Origin: Spirochaetaceae bacterium UBA1306
GTDB taxonomy: Bacteria; Spirochaetota; Spirochaetia; Treponematales; Rectinemataceae
Length of the DNA: 33,122 bases
Assembly (NCBI GenBank): GCA_002307245.1
Contig: DBTW01000062.1
Coordinates: 1 to 33,122, forward strand
Reading direction: 5' to 3'
Shown: piece after piece, positions 15,763 through 23,181 of the stretch
How positions within the stretch are numbered: position 1 is the stretch's first letter
How the letters are laid out: the number at the start of each line of letters is the position of its first letter
Notes under the pieces: generated by a model
Databases searched by the model: none
What the model was told of the DNA's origin: nothing
Seen by the model: only the letters and a program-made list of their open reading frames with translations
Position numbers and translations under genes: made by a program

Positions 15763-16908
15763 ATGGACTTGGTGAAATTCCTCGCTCCAGAAATCGTGTT
15801 CGGATCGGGTGCAAGGCTTCTGGCGGGGCGCTATCTCAAGAACCTAGGCTCTCGGAAGGCCCTCGTCGTGAGCGATCCCGTGCTAGAAAGCCTCGGATGG
15901 ACCTCTTCTGTCACCAAGACGCTGGAGGAGGAAGGCATCGCCTATGTGACCTTCCTAGACGTGCACGCGAATCCCCGGGACGAGGACTCGGTTCGCGGCG
16001 CCAGCCTCTACGCGACCGAGTCCTGCGACGCTATCATCTCGGTCGGAGGGGGCAGCCCGACCGATTGCGCCAAGGGCATCGGCATACTAAGCGCCAATCC
16101 AGGGTCCTTGAGCGCATACGAGGGCATAGATCGGATACCGAGGCCGGGGCCGCCCCTCGTCTGCGTCCCTTCCACTTCAGGCGCCTCGGCCGACGTCTCC
16201 CAATTCGCGATCATCCGGGAGATGTCCGGGCTAAGGAAGATGGCCATAGTCTCCCGCATGCTCGTCCCAGACGTCGCCCTCGTCGACCCGGACGTGACTT
16301 CGACGATGGGTCCCGAGCTGACGGCGGCCGTGGGCATAGACGCCCTGGTCCATGCCTTGGAGGCCTACGTCTCCAACGCGTCCTCGCCTATCACCGACAT
16401 ACACGCCCTCGCTGCGATGCGCATCATCCCCGCGGCCCTGCCCCGGGCCGTCTATTCTCCCGAGGACGCCGAGGCTCGCATGCTCATGTCGCTCGCAAGC
16501 ATGGAGGCCGGGCTCGCCTTCTCCAACGCCATCCTGGGAGCCGTGCATGCCATGGCTCATGCCGTGGGGGGCCTGCGCGATTCGCCCCACGGCGAATGCA
16601 ATGCGGTGCTTCTGCCCGAGGTTGTCAAGGCCAACTTCGCCAACGCTTCCGGGAAGTACCGGGAAGCGGCGAGCGCGATCGGCCTATCCGGCTTCAAGGG
16701 CGATCCGATCGACGGCGAGCGCATGGCGGAAGGGCTGCGCGAGCTCTTGGCCCCCTTGCCCATTGCGCATCGGCTGTCGAGCTTCGGAGTCGTCGGGGAG
16801 GACCTGCCGACCCTCGTCGCCCTGGCTCTCGCCGACCCCTGCATGATCACGAACCCGCGCGCGCTCACCGCCCCGGAGATAGAGGCTATATATGCCCGAT
16901 GCCTCTAG
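15763..16908 (+). CDS. Iron-containing (group III) alcohol dehydrogenase
   Basis: The protein has 381 residues. It is an NAD(P)H-dependent alcohol/aldehyde or related dehydrogenase. The cofactor-binding SVGGGSPTDCAKG lies near residue 95. The metal site residues sit in DALVHALEAY and in AHAMAHAVGG followed by DSPHGECNAVLLP (H-x3-H ... PHG). Start at ATG 15763 follows a GGGGGAG; TTG and GTG codons two and three codons later are alternatives. The 3' end overlaps the histidine kinase gene by 17 nt. The family spans butanol, lactaldehyde, 1,3-propanediol and other dehydrogenases, so the substrate cannot be named. Confidence 0.95.
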   Translation: MDLVKFLAPEIVFGSGARLLAGRYLKNLGSRKALVVSDPVLESLGWTSSVTKTLEEEGIAYVTFLDVHANPRDEDSVRGASLYATESCDAIISVGGGSPTDCAKGIGILSANPGSLSAYEGIDRIPRPGPPLVCVPSTSGASADVSQFAIIREMSGLRKMAIVSRMLVPDVALVDPDVTSTMGPELTAAVGIDALVHALEAYVSNASSPITDIHALAAMRIIPAALPRAVYSPEDAEARMLMSLASMEAGLAFSNAILGAVHAMAHAVGGLRDSPHGECNAVLLPEVVKANFANASGKYREAASAIGLSGFKGDPIDGERMAEGLRELLAPLPIAHRLSSFGVVGEDLPTLVALALADPCMITNPRALTAPEIEAIYARCL

Positions 16909-18043
16909 GGACGGCAGCGGCTCGATCCGGGAGCTCCTCCTCGGCATGGGCGGTTCTTCGATGCGCAAGAGCTACTATCCCGAGCTGCGGAGCAAGTTGG
17001 ACTCCCTCGAGCTCTTCCGCGAGCTCGTCGACCGGTCCTCCGACGCCATCATGCTCTTTTCCCTGCCCGAGGACCGGCTGATCTTCGCCAATCTCGCCGC
17101 CCGCGAGGCCTTCGGAATAGGGGAGGACGACAAGGGAGGGCAGGGCATTCGCGATCTGCTGAGCGCAGCCGCGCTGGCCGGTTACCCTAGCTGCCTGGAC
17201 GGGGATGGGGATGGGGATGGGGATGGGGATGATAAGGGATGCCCGGCCTTCATCCAAGAGACGGAGGGCTCGCCGCATAGGCGCCGCTTCGAGGTGCTGG
17301 TGAACGACGTCGAAGTGACGGCAGGGCGCTATGCCATACTCGTCGCGCGGGACTCGACCGGAAGGCTCGAGATGGAGGAGCGCATACGGCGCAACCTCGC
17401 GGAGAAGGAAACCATGCTCCGCGAGATTCACCATCGGGTCAAGAACAATTTCCAGCTCATGAAGAGCATGCTCTCCCTCGAGGCTTCGGCGATAGCCGAC
17501 GAAAAGGCGCGCTTGCCCCTCATCGATTCCGAGAACCGCATCATGTCGATGGCCGGAGTCCACGAGATGCTTTATCAGAGCGAGGATCTCGCAAAAATTC
17601 AGGCAGGCGCCTATTTCGGGGAGATCGTCACCAACGTCCGAATGAACTTCCTCCAGCTCTTTCCCGCCGTGGACATCAGCCTGTCCTGCGCCGAGCTCTC
17701 CTTGCCGCTCGAAACGGCCATGCCCTGCGGCCTCATCGTGAACGAGCTCCTCAGCAATTGCATCAAGCATGCCTTTCCGGAGGATTTCACGGAGCGTGAG
17801 GGGGGGAAGAGAGTCTCCGTGCTAATCGGCCCGCCGCGCGAGGGTCGATGCTCTATCGTGGTGCGCGACAACGGCATCGGCGTCGACGAATCGGGCATGA
17901 GGGCCAATGCGTCCACGGTGGGCCTCATGCTCGTCAATGCCCTGGCGTCGCAGCTGGGCGGAGAGGCTTCATGGCGCAGCGACGGAGGTACGGAGGCCCT
18001 CGTAAGCTTCCCCCTCGCCGACGAGGCCGGCGCAGAGCCTTGA
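16892..18043 (+). CDS. Soluble PAS-HisKA_2 sensor histidine kinase with Asp-Gly repeat
   Basis: The protein has 383 residues with no membrane segment, so it should sense a cytoplasmic signal. A PAS-like region spans about 35-155. It is interrupted at residues 103-113 by an alternating Asp-Gly run encoded by five GGGGAT copies. The HisKA_2 phosphoacceptor helix is at about 176-197 (LREIHHRVKNNFQLMKS). HATPase_c motifs are NELLSNCIKHAFP (N box), VRDNGIGVD (G1) and STVGLMLVNALASQLGG (G2). It overlaps the alcohol dehydrogenase gene by 17 nt, which suggests a metabolic link, and its last 75 nt overlap the convergent capA-like gene. No response regulator is adjacent. Confidence 0.92.
   Translation: MPDASRDGSGSIRELLLGMGGSSMRKSYYPELRSKLDSLELFRELVDRSSDAIMLFSLPEDRLIFANLAAREAFGIGEDDKGGQGIRDLLSAAALAGYPSCLDGDGDGDGDGDDKGCPAFIQETEGSPHRRRFEVLVNDVEVTAGRYAILVARDSTGRLEMEERIRRNLAEKETMLREIHHRVKNNFQLMKSMLSLEASAIADEKARLPLIDSENRIMSMAGVHEMLYQSEDLAKIQAGAYFGEIVTNVRMNFLQLFPAVDISLSCAELSLPLETAMPCGLIVNELLSNCIKHAFPEDFTEREGGKRVSVLIGPPREGRCSIVVRDNGIGVDESGMRANASTVGLMLVNALASQLGGEASWRSDGGTEALVSFPLADEAGAEP
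17201..17230 (+). repeat. Hexanucleotide tandem repeat (GGGGAT)5 inside the histidine kinase gene
   Basis: Five perfect copies of GGGGAT run in the coding frame and give alternating Gly-Asp. Gain or loss of a unit would change the protein by two residues without a frameshift. Confidence 0.95.
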
Positions 18044-19507
18044 GAGCCGGGCCTCGGCGTCGGCCGTGTCGGGGTCGGCTCCCGTAGCCTCGTACCCGGC
18101 TATCACCGGGAATATCCGGAAGCCACGCGCCTTGCCGCCATAGACGAGGAATTCGAGTATCCCGCTCTTCCAGGCCGCCGGAGGCTCCCTTTCGTCGGTG
18201 AAGACGAAATTGCCCAGCGAATAGGCTATGAGGGATCCCGACCGGGAGCTGCAGCCCTGGAGCAGGTGCGGATGGCTGCCGATCACGAGCGCGGCTCCTG
18301 CGTCGACGAAGCGGGCGTAGAGCTCCTTGGCCGCGCGGCTCGGGGCCTCGACGTACTCGCTGCCTCCGTGGGCTAGGACGACCACGAAGGCCCCGGAGGC
18401 GGCCGCCTCGCGGATCGAGGCCAGTGCGGCAGCCTCGTCCGCGAGGATGCCCGCGGACGAGGGGCCGGCGGCCGCGGCGGCGGTGGTGAAGCCGAGGCTT
18501 TCCTTCGGGAAGAAGGCATAGCCTACGAAGGCAGCTCGGGCGGCAGATCCGCCGGCCCCGATCGGGCCGATATCGAGGAAGCGGGCCGCCGCCGCCTCTG
18601 CTAGGCCGGAGCCCGCGCCGGCGAAAGGCATGCCGGCCGAGCGCAAGTCGCCCAAGGTATCGTCGAAAGCCTCAGGCCCATAGTCGAAGGCGTGGTTGTT
18701 GGCGAAGAGGAGGAGGTCTAAGCCCGCGCTGAGCATGGCTTCGGAGCTTCCGAGCGGCATCCTGAAATGGAAGCGCTTCTCGGGATTTGGCTCGCCCCGC
18801 GAGGAGACGGGCGATTCCAAATTGGCCACGGCGAGATCAGCGCCGCGCAGGCGATCGAGGGTCGATCGGCCGAAGAGCCGTACCAGCCCCTTTTCGCCGC
18901 CCAGGAGCTCGGGCCATTGGGCGGGGCCGACCTGCATGTCCCCGGCGGCCGCCAATATCGCGGGCGTACGATCCGAGGCCGCCGCTCGCGAGGCGGCGGC
19001 CTCGGCCCATTGGGACATGTCCCCGGGAATCCGGCCCTTGTCCGAGCGGCTCAAGCGGAGGCCGAGTCGATACGCGAAGGGATATCCTGGAGATCCGGGC
19101 CATCGTCCCTCGACCTCGAGGGCCCGGAGGGGCGGGGCGATCGACTCCAGCACGTCAAGGCCGAGTTCCCGCGCGGCCTGGGCCGTGACCGAATAGCGGC
19201 CGTCCTCGAGCCGGACCGCCGCGGCGCGGTAGGCGATTCCGCAGTCGTACGAGCCCTGCGGCGGGGCTTCCTGCGGCGAATACTCGGCCAGGGAGAGCGA
19301 TATCGCGGCGTCGTCCGCGAGGGACCAATCCGGCGGCAAGGGCGAAGTCCTCAGCATCGCCTCGAGCCTCGGCTCGAGGCCGGCTTCGGCTGCGAGCCGC
19401 AACTGGCCTCCGCGGGCATGGCAGGAACCCAAGGCCGCGGCGAGTATCATCACGGAGGCCGCCCTCAGGCATGCGCTGGCGGGCTTCGCGGCGTCGCTTG
19501 ATATCAT
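17969..19507 (-). CDS. CapA-family (PGA_cap) metallophosphatase-like lipoprotein
   Basis: The protein has 512 residues. An N-terminal signal ends in LAAALGSC at about residue 29, a spirochaete-style lipobox, so it is probably a lipoprotein. A ~170-residue leader domain I do not recognise precedes the CapA domain. Metal-site motifs of the calcineurin-like fold are AAGDMQVG, ANLESPV, FANNHAFDYG, LAHGGSEY and GSHPHLLQG. CapA proteins act in poly-gamma-glutamate or capsule synthesis, but many relatives have unknown roles and no capBC genes are seen here. The 3' end overlaps the convergent kinase gene by 75 nt. No Shine-Dalgarno is visible. A TTGACC-N18-TAGGCT promoter would start transcription at the ATG itself. 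Confidence 0.88.
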   Translation of the reverse strand: MISSDAAKPASACLRAASVMILAAALGSCHARGGQLRLAAEAGLEPRLEAMLRTSPLPPDWSLADDAAISLSLAEYSPQEAPPQGSYDCGIAYRAAAVRLEDGRYSVTAQAARELGLDVLESIAPPLRALEVEGRWPGSPGYPFAYRLGLRLSRSDKGRIPGDMSQWAEAAASRAAASDRTPAILAAAGDMQVGPAQWPELLGGEKGLVRLFGRSTLDRLRGADLAVANLESPVSSRGEPNPEKRFHFRMPLGSSEAMLSAGLDLLLFANNHAFDYGPEAFDDTLGDLRSAGMPFAGAGSGLAEAAAARFLDIGPIGAGGSAARAAFVGYAFFPKESLGFTTAAAAAGPSSAGILADEAAALASIREAAASGAFVVVLAHGGSEYVEAPSRAAKELYARFVDAGAALVIGSHPHLLQGCSSRSGSLIAYSLGNFVFTDEREPPAAWKSGILEFLVYGGKARGFRIFPVIAGYEATGADPDTADAEARLSRLCAGLVGEGEAYEGLRTSVAAP

Positions 19508-19513
19508 GGGGCG

Positions 19514-19543
19514 AGCCTAGCTCGGGCATCCGGGCCGGGTCAA
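19514..19543 (-). promoter_or_regulatory. Possible promoter for the capA-like gene (leaderless)
   Basis: On the minus strand, TTGACC (19543-19538) and TAGGCT (19519-19514) are 18 bp apart. Initiation about 7 nt downstream would fall on the ATG at 19507. It is back to back with the ligA promoter, with the two -35 elements 5 bp apart. The -10 match is weak. Confidence 0.4.
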
Positions 19544-19548
19544 TGAGT

Positions 19549-19578
19549 TTGACAGCCCGCGGCGGCGCGGCGTACTAT
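19549..19578 (+). promoter_or_regulatory. Sigma-70-type promoter for ligA
   Basis: TTGACA (19549-19554), an 18-bp spacer, then TACTAT (19573-19578). Expected initiation at about 19585 leaves only 2-4 nt before the ATG at 19588, and no Shine-Dalgarno is present, so the mRNA should be essentially leaderless. Confidence 0.65.
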
Positions 19579-19587
19579 GTCCGCGCG

Positions 19588-21504
19588 ATGGCAACGAAAA
19601 AAGACGCGCGGATCGGCGAGCTCGAGAGCCTCATCAGACTGCACCAGGACCTCTATTACAATGGCCAGCCGGAGATCTCCGATGCCGATTTCGACGCGCT
19701 TTGGGACGAACTCGCCGAGCTGGACCCCGGGAATCCCATATTCGCGGCCGTAGGGTCCGACGGCGCCGAAGGATGGCCCAAGGCCCGGCATGTCATGCCC
19801 ATGGGCAGCCAGGAGAAAGCCTCCGATCCCGAATCCTTCCTGGCCTGGTGCGCCAAGGTGGGCCATGCCGAGTATCTCGTCCAATACAAGCTGGACGGCG
19901 CCAGCCTCGAGCTGCAATACGAGGGCGGCGAACTCGCGAGGGCCGTGACGAGGGGCGACGGGGAAATCGGCGACGATATAAGCCCCAACGCGCGGCGCAT
20001 GGGCGGGGTCTTGGCCCGCCTGCCTGAGGCCTTCACCGGAGGAGTGCGCGGCGAGGTCCTCATGCCCAGGTCGGTCCACGAGGGCAAGTACGCCGACAAG
20101 GCCAATTGCCGCAACGCGGCCAATGGCCTCATGAAGCGCAAGGACGGCTCGGGCAGCGAGGACCTCGTCGTTGTCTGCTACGACGCCGCCGGGACCGTCC
20201 CGGCCTCGGGCGAGCTCTTCCCCGGCGGGGGCGCGGCGCCCTTCGCCGACGAGGCGGGGAAGATGTCCTGGCTCGAGCGCATGGGCTTCCAGGTCTCCCC
20301 GCAGCGGTGCTTCTCCCGCCCCGAGGACGTGGTCGACTATCGGGCCCGCGTCATGGACCGTCGCCCCGGGCTCCCCTACGACATCGACGGCCTCGTCGTG
20401 AAGGGCCGGGAGATCGACCCGGCGGACCTGGCCCGGGCGAGGCCGGAAAAGCAGATAGCCTTCAAGTTCAGCCTGGAGGAAGCCATCTCCACGTTGCGCG
20501 ACATCGAGTGGAGCGAGTCCGGAGCCAATTACACGCCCATCGGCATCGTGGACCCGGTCCGGCTGGCCGGCACGACGGTCCAGAGAGCCAACCTCGTCAA
20601 CACGAACCTCATCGGCGCCATGGGCCTCCGGATCGGCTCGCGCGTCATCATGACCAAGCGTGGCGAGATCATCCCCAAGATCGAGGGACTGGTGGACAAC
20701 CCTCCCGGGACCATGGCCATCGAGGTGCCCTCGGCCTGCTCCTGCGGCAGCCGGCTCGTGGACGAGGGTACGCGCCTGTTTTGCCCGAACCCGGCCTGCC
20801 CCAAGAAGCTCAGGCACCGCATCGAGAAATGGCTCTCCGTACTCGACGTCCGGGATTTCGGCGGCGTCATCGTCGGCAAGCTCCTCGACTCCGGGCGCCT
20901 GCGCTCCATAGCCGGGCTCTACGGACTCGAGGCCGCCGAGCTCGCGGAGTACGATCGGATGGGCGAGATCCTGGCCAGGAAGATCCTGCGTAACCTCGCC
21001 GCCAAGAGCGAGGTGAGCCTCGCGCGATTCATCGCAGGCTTCGATATCGAGGGAATAGGCGAGCTTATAGCCGAGAAGGCCATCGGGGCCGGCTTCGACA
21101 GCCTGGAGAAGCTCCGGGGAGCCGGGGCCGAGGCGCTCGCCGTCGTCGACGGCCTCGGCGACATAACGGCGGCCACCATAGTCAAAGGACTATCTGAGCT
21201 CGGTCCGGAGATGGACGAACTCCTCGCCACCGGGGCGGTGCGCATACTTCCCCCCGCCGCGACGGGGCCCTTCGCGGGCAAGAGCTTCTGCTTCACGGGA
21301 GAGCTCAAGACCTTGAAGCGCGGCGAGGCCGAGGCCCTCGTCCGCTCCTTGGGCGGCCAGCCCAAGCCCTCGGTCACGAAAGGCCTCTCATACCTGGTCA
21401 CCAACGACCCTTCCTCGGGCTCGGAGAAGAACAAGAAAGCCGCGTCCTACGGCGTCGGCATCATCGGCGAGGAGGATTTCCTCCGCATGGCAGGCAAGGC
21501 ATGA
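19588..21504 (+). CDS. ligA: NAD+-dependent DNA ligase LigA
   Basis: The protein has 638 residues, slightly shorter than the usual ~670. It seals nicks during replication and repair using NAD+. Domain Ia has the YYNGQPEISDADFD motif. The adenylated lysine is Lys101 in KLDG. The OB region is followed by a four-cysteine zinc finger (CSCG...FCPNPACP, about 389-410), HhH repeats and a C-terminal BRCT domain (about 563-638, KSFCFTGELKTLKRGEAEAL). I chose ATG 19588 over the upstream frame because it begins the family N-terminus and lies just downstream of the promoter. The stop overlaps the next gene in an ATGA. At least nine of about 35 Ile codons are AUA. Confidence 0.96.
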   Translation: MATKKDARIGELESLIRLHQDLYYNGQPEISDADFDALWDELAELDPGNPIFAAVGSDGAEGWPKARHVMPMGSQEKASDPESFLAWCAKVGHAEYLVQYKLDGASLELQYEGGELARAVTRGDGEIGDDISPNARRMGGVLARLPEAFTGGVRGEVLMPRSVHEGKYADKANCRNAANGLMKRKDGSGSEDLVVVCYDAAGTVPASGELFPGGGAAPFADEAGKMSWLERMGFQVSPQRCFSRPEDVVDYRARVMDRRPGLPYDIDGLVVKGREIDPADLARARPEKQIAFKFSLEEAISTLRDIEWSESGANYTPIGIVDPVRLAGTTVQRANLVNTNLIGAMGLRIGSRVIMTKRGEIIPKIEGLVDNPPGTMAIEVPSACSCGSRLVDEGTRLFCPNPACPKKLRHRIEKWLSVLDVRDFGGVIVGKLLDSGRLRSIAGLYGLEAAELAEYDRMGEILARKILRNLAAKSEVSLARFIAGFDIEGIGELIAEKAIGAGFDSLEKLRGAGAEALAVVDGLGDITAATIVKGLSELGPEMDELLATGAVRILPPAATGPFAGKSFCFTGELKTLKRGEAEALVRSLGGQPKPSVTKGLSYLVTNDPSSGSEKNKKAASYGVGIIGEEDFLRMAGKA

Positions 21505-22190
21505 AGCTCATGAAGAAGACTGGAAGCGGCTCGCCGGGGCTGGGAATATTCATCATCCTGTTGAGCATCGCCGCGGGAACCTATTTTTGGATGGATAGCG
21601 TGAGCCCAGCCCAGAAAGAAAAGATCACCCGCCTCGAGGGGCTCTCCGATCGGCTGCGCTCCGAGACCGTACCCGTGAAATTCATGATCCTATCGCGGGA
21701 GCCCAAGGAAGCCAGCTCGGGCGCGTGCATCAAGGCTCGCCTCAAGCTCTACGACCTTTCCGGGAAGGAGCTGGCCTCCCTCGAGAAGAGCTGGCCCGGC
21801 ACCGAGCTCTTCGTCGACATGCTCCTCATGCCCGTCGCCTCGGACAAGGACGCGAAAAAGGCCGATTCCTGGCTGGCCCTGCCGTACCGCGTCTTCACCG
21901 ACGAGCTGCCCGCCTCGGCTGGGACCCTGCTCTTCGACTCCTACGACTCGGCGGGCTTCCCCGAGGTCCTACGCGGCGCCGACTGGAACGCCCGGGAAAA
22001 GGAGTCGATCAAGGAAGCCTACCTCAAGGCGCGCAAGGCGGCGGGATCGGGGCTGCCCGCGACGGATTCCCTCAAGGGCTCATTCGGCTCGGCCGCCCAC
22101 GAGGTATCCAGTCTGTCGAAATTTGAGGAAGGCGTAGTCTACAAAGTAGTCTGCCGCGTCAAGGGCGGCGTCGAGATCATGGAGGATTAG
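21501..22190 (+). CDS. Membrane-anchored protein of unknown function, paralogue of the next gene
   Basis: The protein has 229 residues. One N-terminal membrane segment (about 15-32, GIFIILLSIAAGTYFWM) and a short charged helix precede a soluble domain. That domain holds the stretch TELFVDM...LALPYRVFTDELPAS, which is clearly repeated in the following gene. The charged N-terminus suggests a single-pass inner-membrane protein facing the periplasm. The start overlaps the ligA stop by 4 nt, so it is in the ligA transcript. I do not recognise the family and assign no function. Confidence 0.8.
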   Translation: MKLMKKTGSGSPGLGIFIILLSIAAGTYFWMDSVSPAQKEKITRLEGLSDRLRSETVPVKFMILSREPKEASSGACIKARLKLYDLSGKELASLEKSWPGTELFVDMLLMPVASDKDAKKADSWLALPYRVFTDELPASAGTLLFDSYDSAGFPEVLRGADWNAREKESIKEAYLKARKAAGSGLPATDSLKGSFGSAAHEVSSLSKFEEGVVYKVVCRVKGGVEIMED

Positions 22191-22192
22191 CG

Positions 22193-23104
22193 ATGGCGGA
22201 CAGGTTGAGCGATTTCATGACTATCATCCGCGCCGTATCCGACGCCGCGGCCTTCCTGTTCACGACTCCGGTCGGCCTCGCCGTCCTTGGGGCACTCCTC
22301 CTCCTCGCGGCCCTCGCCAAGCTCTGGTCGGTCATCTCTGGCCGCAGGCTCGCCGCCAAGGCCGCAGGGGAGGACTTCGGGACCCTCGCCGCCGCGGGCG
22401 CCGCCTTCAGGGAGATGGCCGGCATGGGAGTCAAGGCCGCAGGCGCCCTTCCGGCCTTGGCCGCCCTCGCCGCGGTTCTCGTGATCCTCGTCGGCGTCTC
22501 GGACGCGACGCGCAAGGTCGACGAATTCGTGGCGGGCCAGAAGCGCGTCGCGGAGCTCACGGCCACCGTGCGCAACCTCGAGCGGCGATACAAGGCTGTG
22601 GAGGCGCGGATCGACGACCTGCGCGACGGACGCATCCTCGCCACCCTCTCGTTCTTCGACTACAAGGACCCCAAGGCCGCGCCGCGCACCCAGTCCGTGG
22701 AGATAGCCGGCAAGGAGCTCTTCATCGACGCCATAGTCTGCAATTTCGACTACTCCGAGATAGCTGCCGGGCGGAAGGTGAATCTCGCCATCCCATTCAA
22801 GGTCTTCAGCGACGAAGTGCCCGAGTCCAGGGGCATCTCCCTGGCCATCCTCGACGAATCGGGCGTGCCCTACATGTATCGGAGGCCGGCCGAAGGGCTC
22901 TACGGGATCGCGCCGGACGCCTATGCCGCTCGGCTCTCCGAGCTCATGGCGGATATCCGCACGGAGGAGAGCGCGAGGAAGGCCGGCATCGTGCGCAGTC
23001 TCTACGGAGACGCGGTCCATCGGGCGGCCAGGAAGGGCGAGGCTTTCGACGTCTGGGTAGAGCAGACGGGAGGGCTCAGCATCAAGGAGCTCGAGTCCTT
23101 CTAG
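22193..23104 (+). CDS. Membrane protein with two transmembrane helices, coiled coil and shared C-terminal domain
   Basis: The protein has 303 residues. Membrane helices lie at about 25-48 and 82-103. A predicted coiled coil follows at about 105-145 (AELTATVRNLERRYKAVEARI). The C-terminal domain contains KELFIDAIV...LAIPFKVFSDEVPES, matching the previous gene (ELFVD...LPYRVFTDELPAS). It starts 2 nt after that gene stops, so the two are co-translated. The pair may form a membrane complex. The function is unknown and the link to ligA is only positional. Confidence 0.8.
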   Translation: MADRLSDFMTIIRAVSDAAAFLFTTPVGLAVLGALLLLAALAKLWSVISGRRLAAKAAGEDFGTLAAAGAAFREMAGMGVKAAGALPALAALAAVLVILVGVSDATRKVDEFVAGQKRVAELTATVRNLERRYKAVEARIDDLRDGRILATLSFFDYKDPKAAPRTQSVEIAGKELFIDAIVCNFDYSEIAAGRKVNLAIPFKVFSDEVPESRGISLAILDESGVPYMYRRPAEGLYGIAPDAYAARLSELMADIRTEESARKAGIVRSLYGDAVHRAARKGEAFDVWVEQTGGLSIKELESF

Positions 23105-23121
23105 TCCAAGGCGGCCTCGGC

Positions 23122-23151
23122 TTGATCGAATGCGCGGCTCGACGCTAATAT
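23122..23151 (+). promoter_or_regulatory. Putative promoter for argS
   Basis: TTGATC (23122-23127), an 18-bp spacer and TAATAT (23146-23151). Initiation near 23158 would give a leader of about 24 nt containing a GGAG before the argS ATG. Confidence 0.5.
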
Positions 23152-23181
23152 CCATCACCTCATCGACATCGGGAGCACGAC

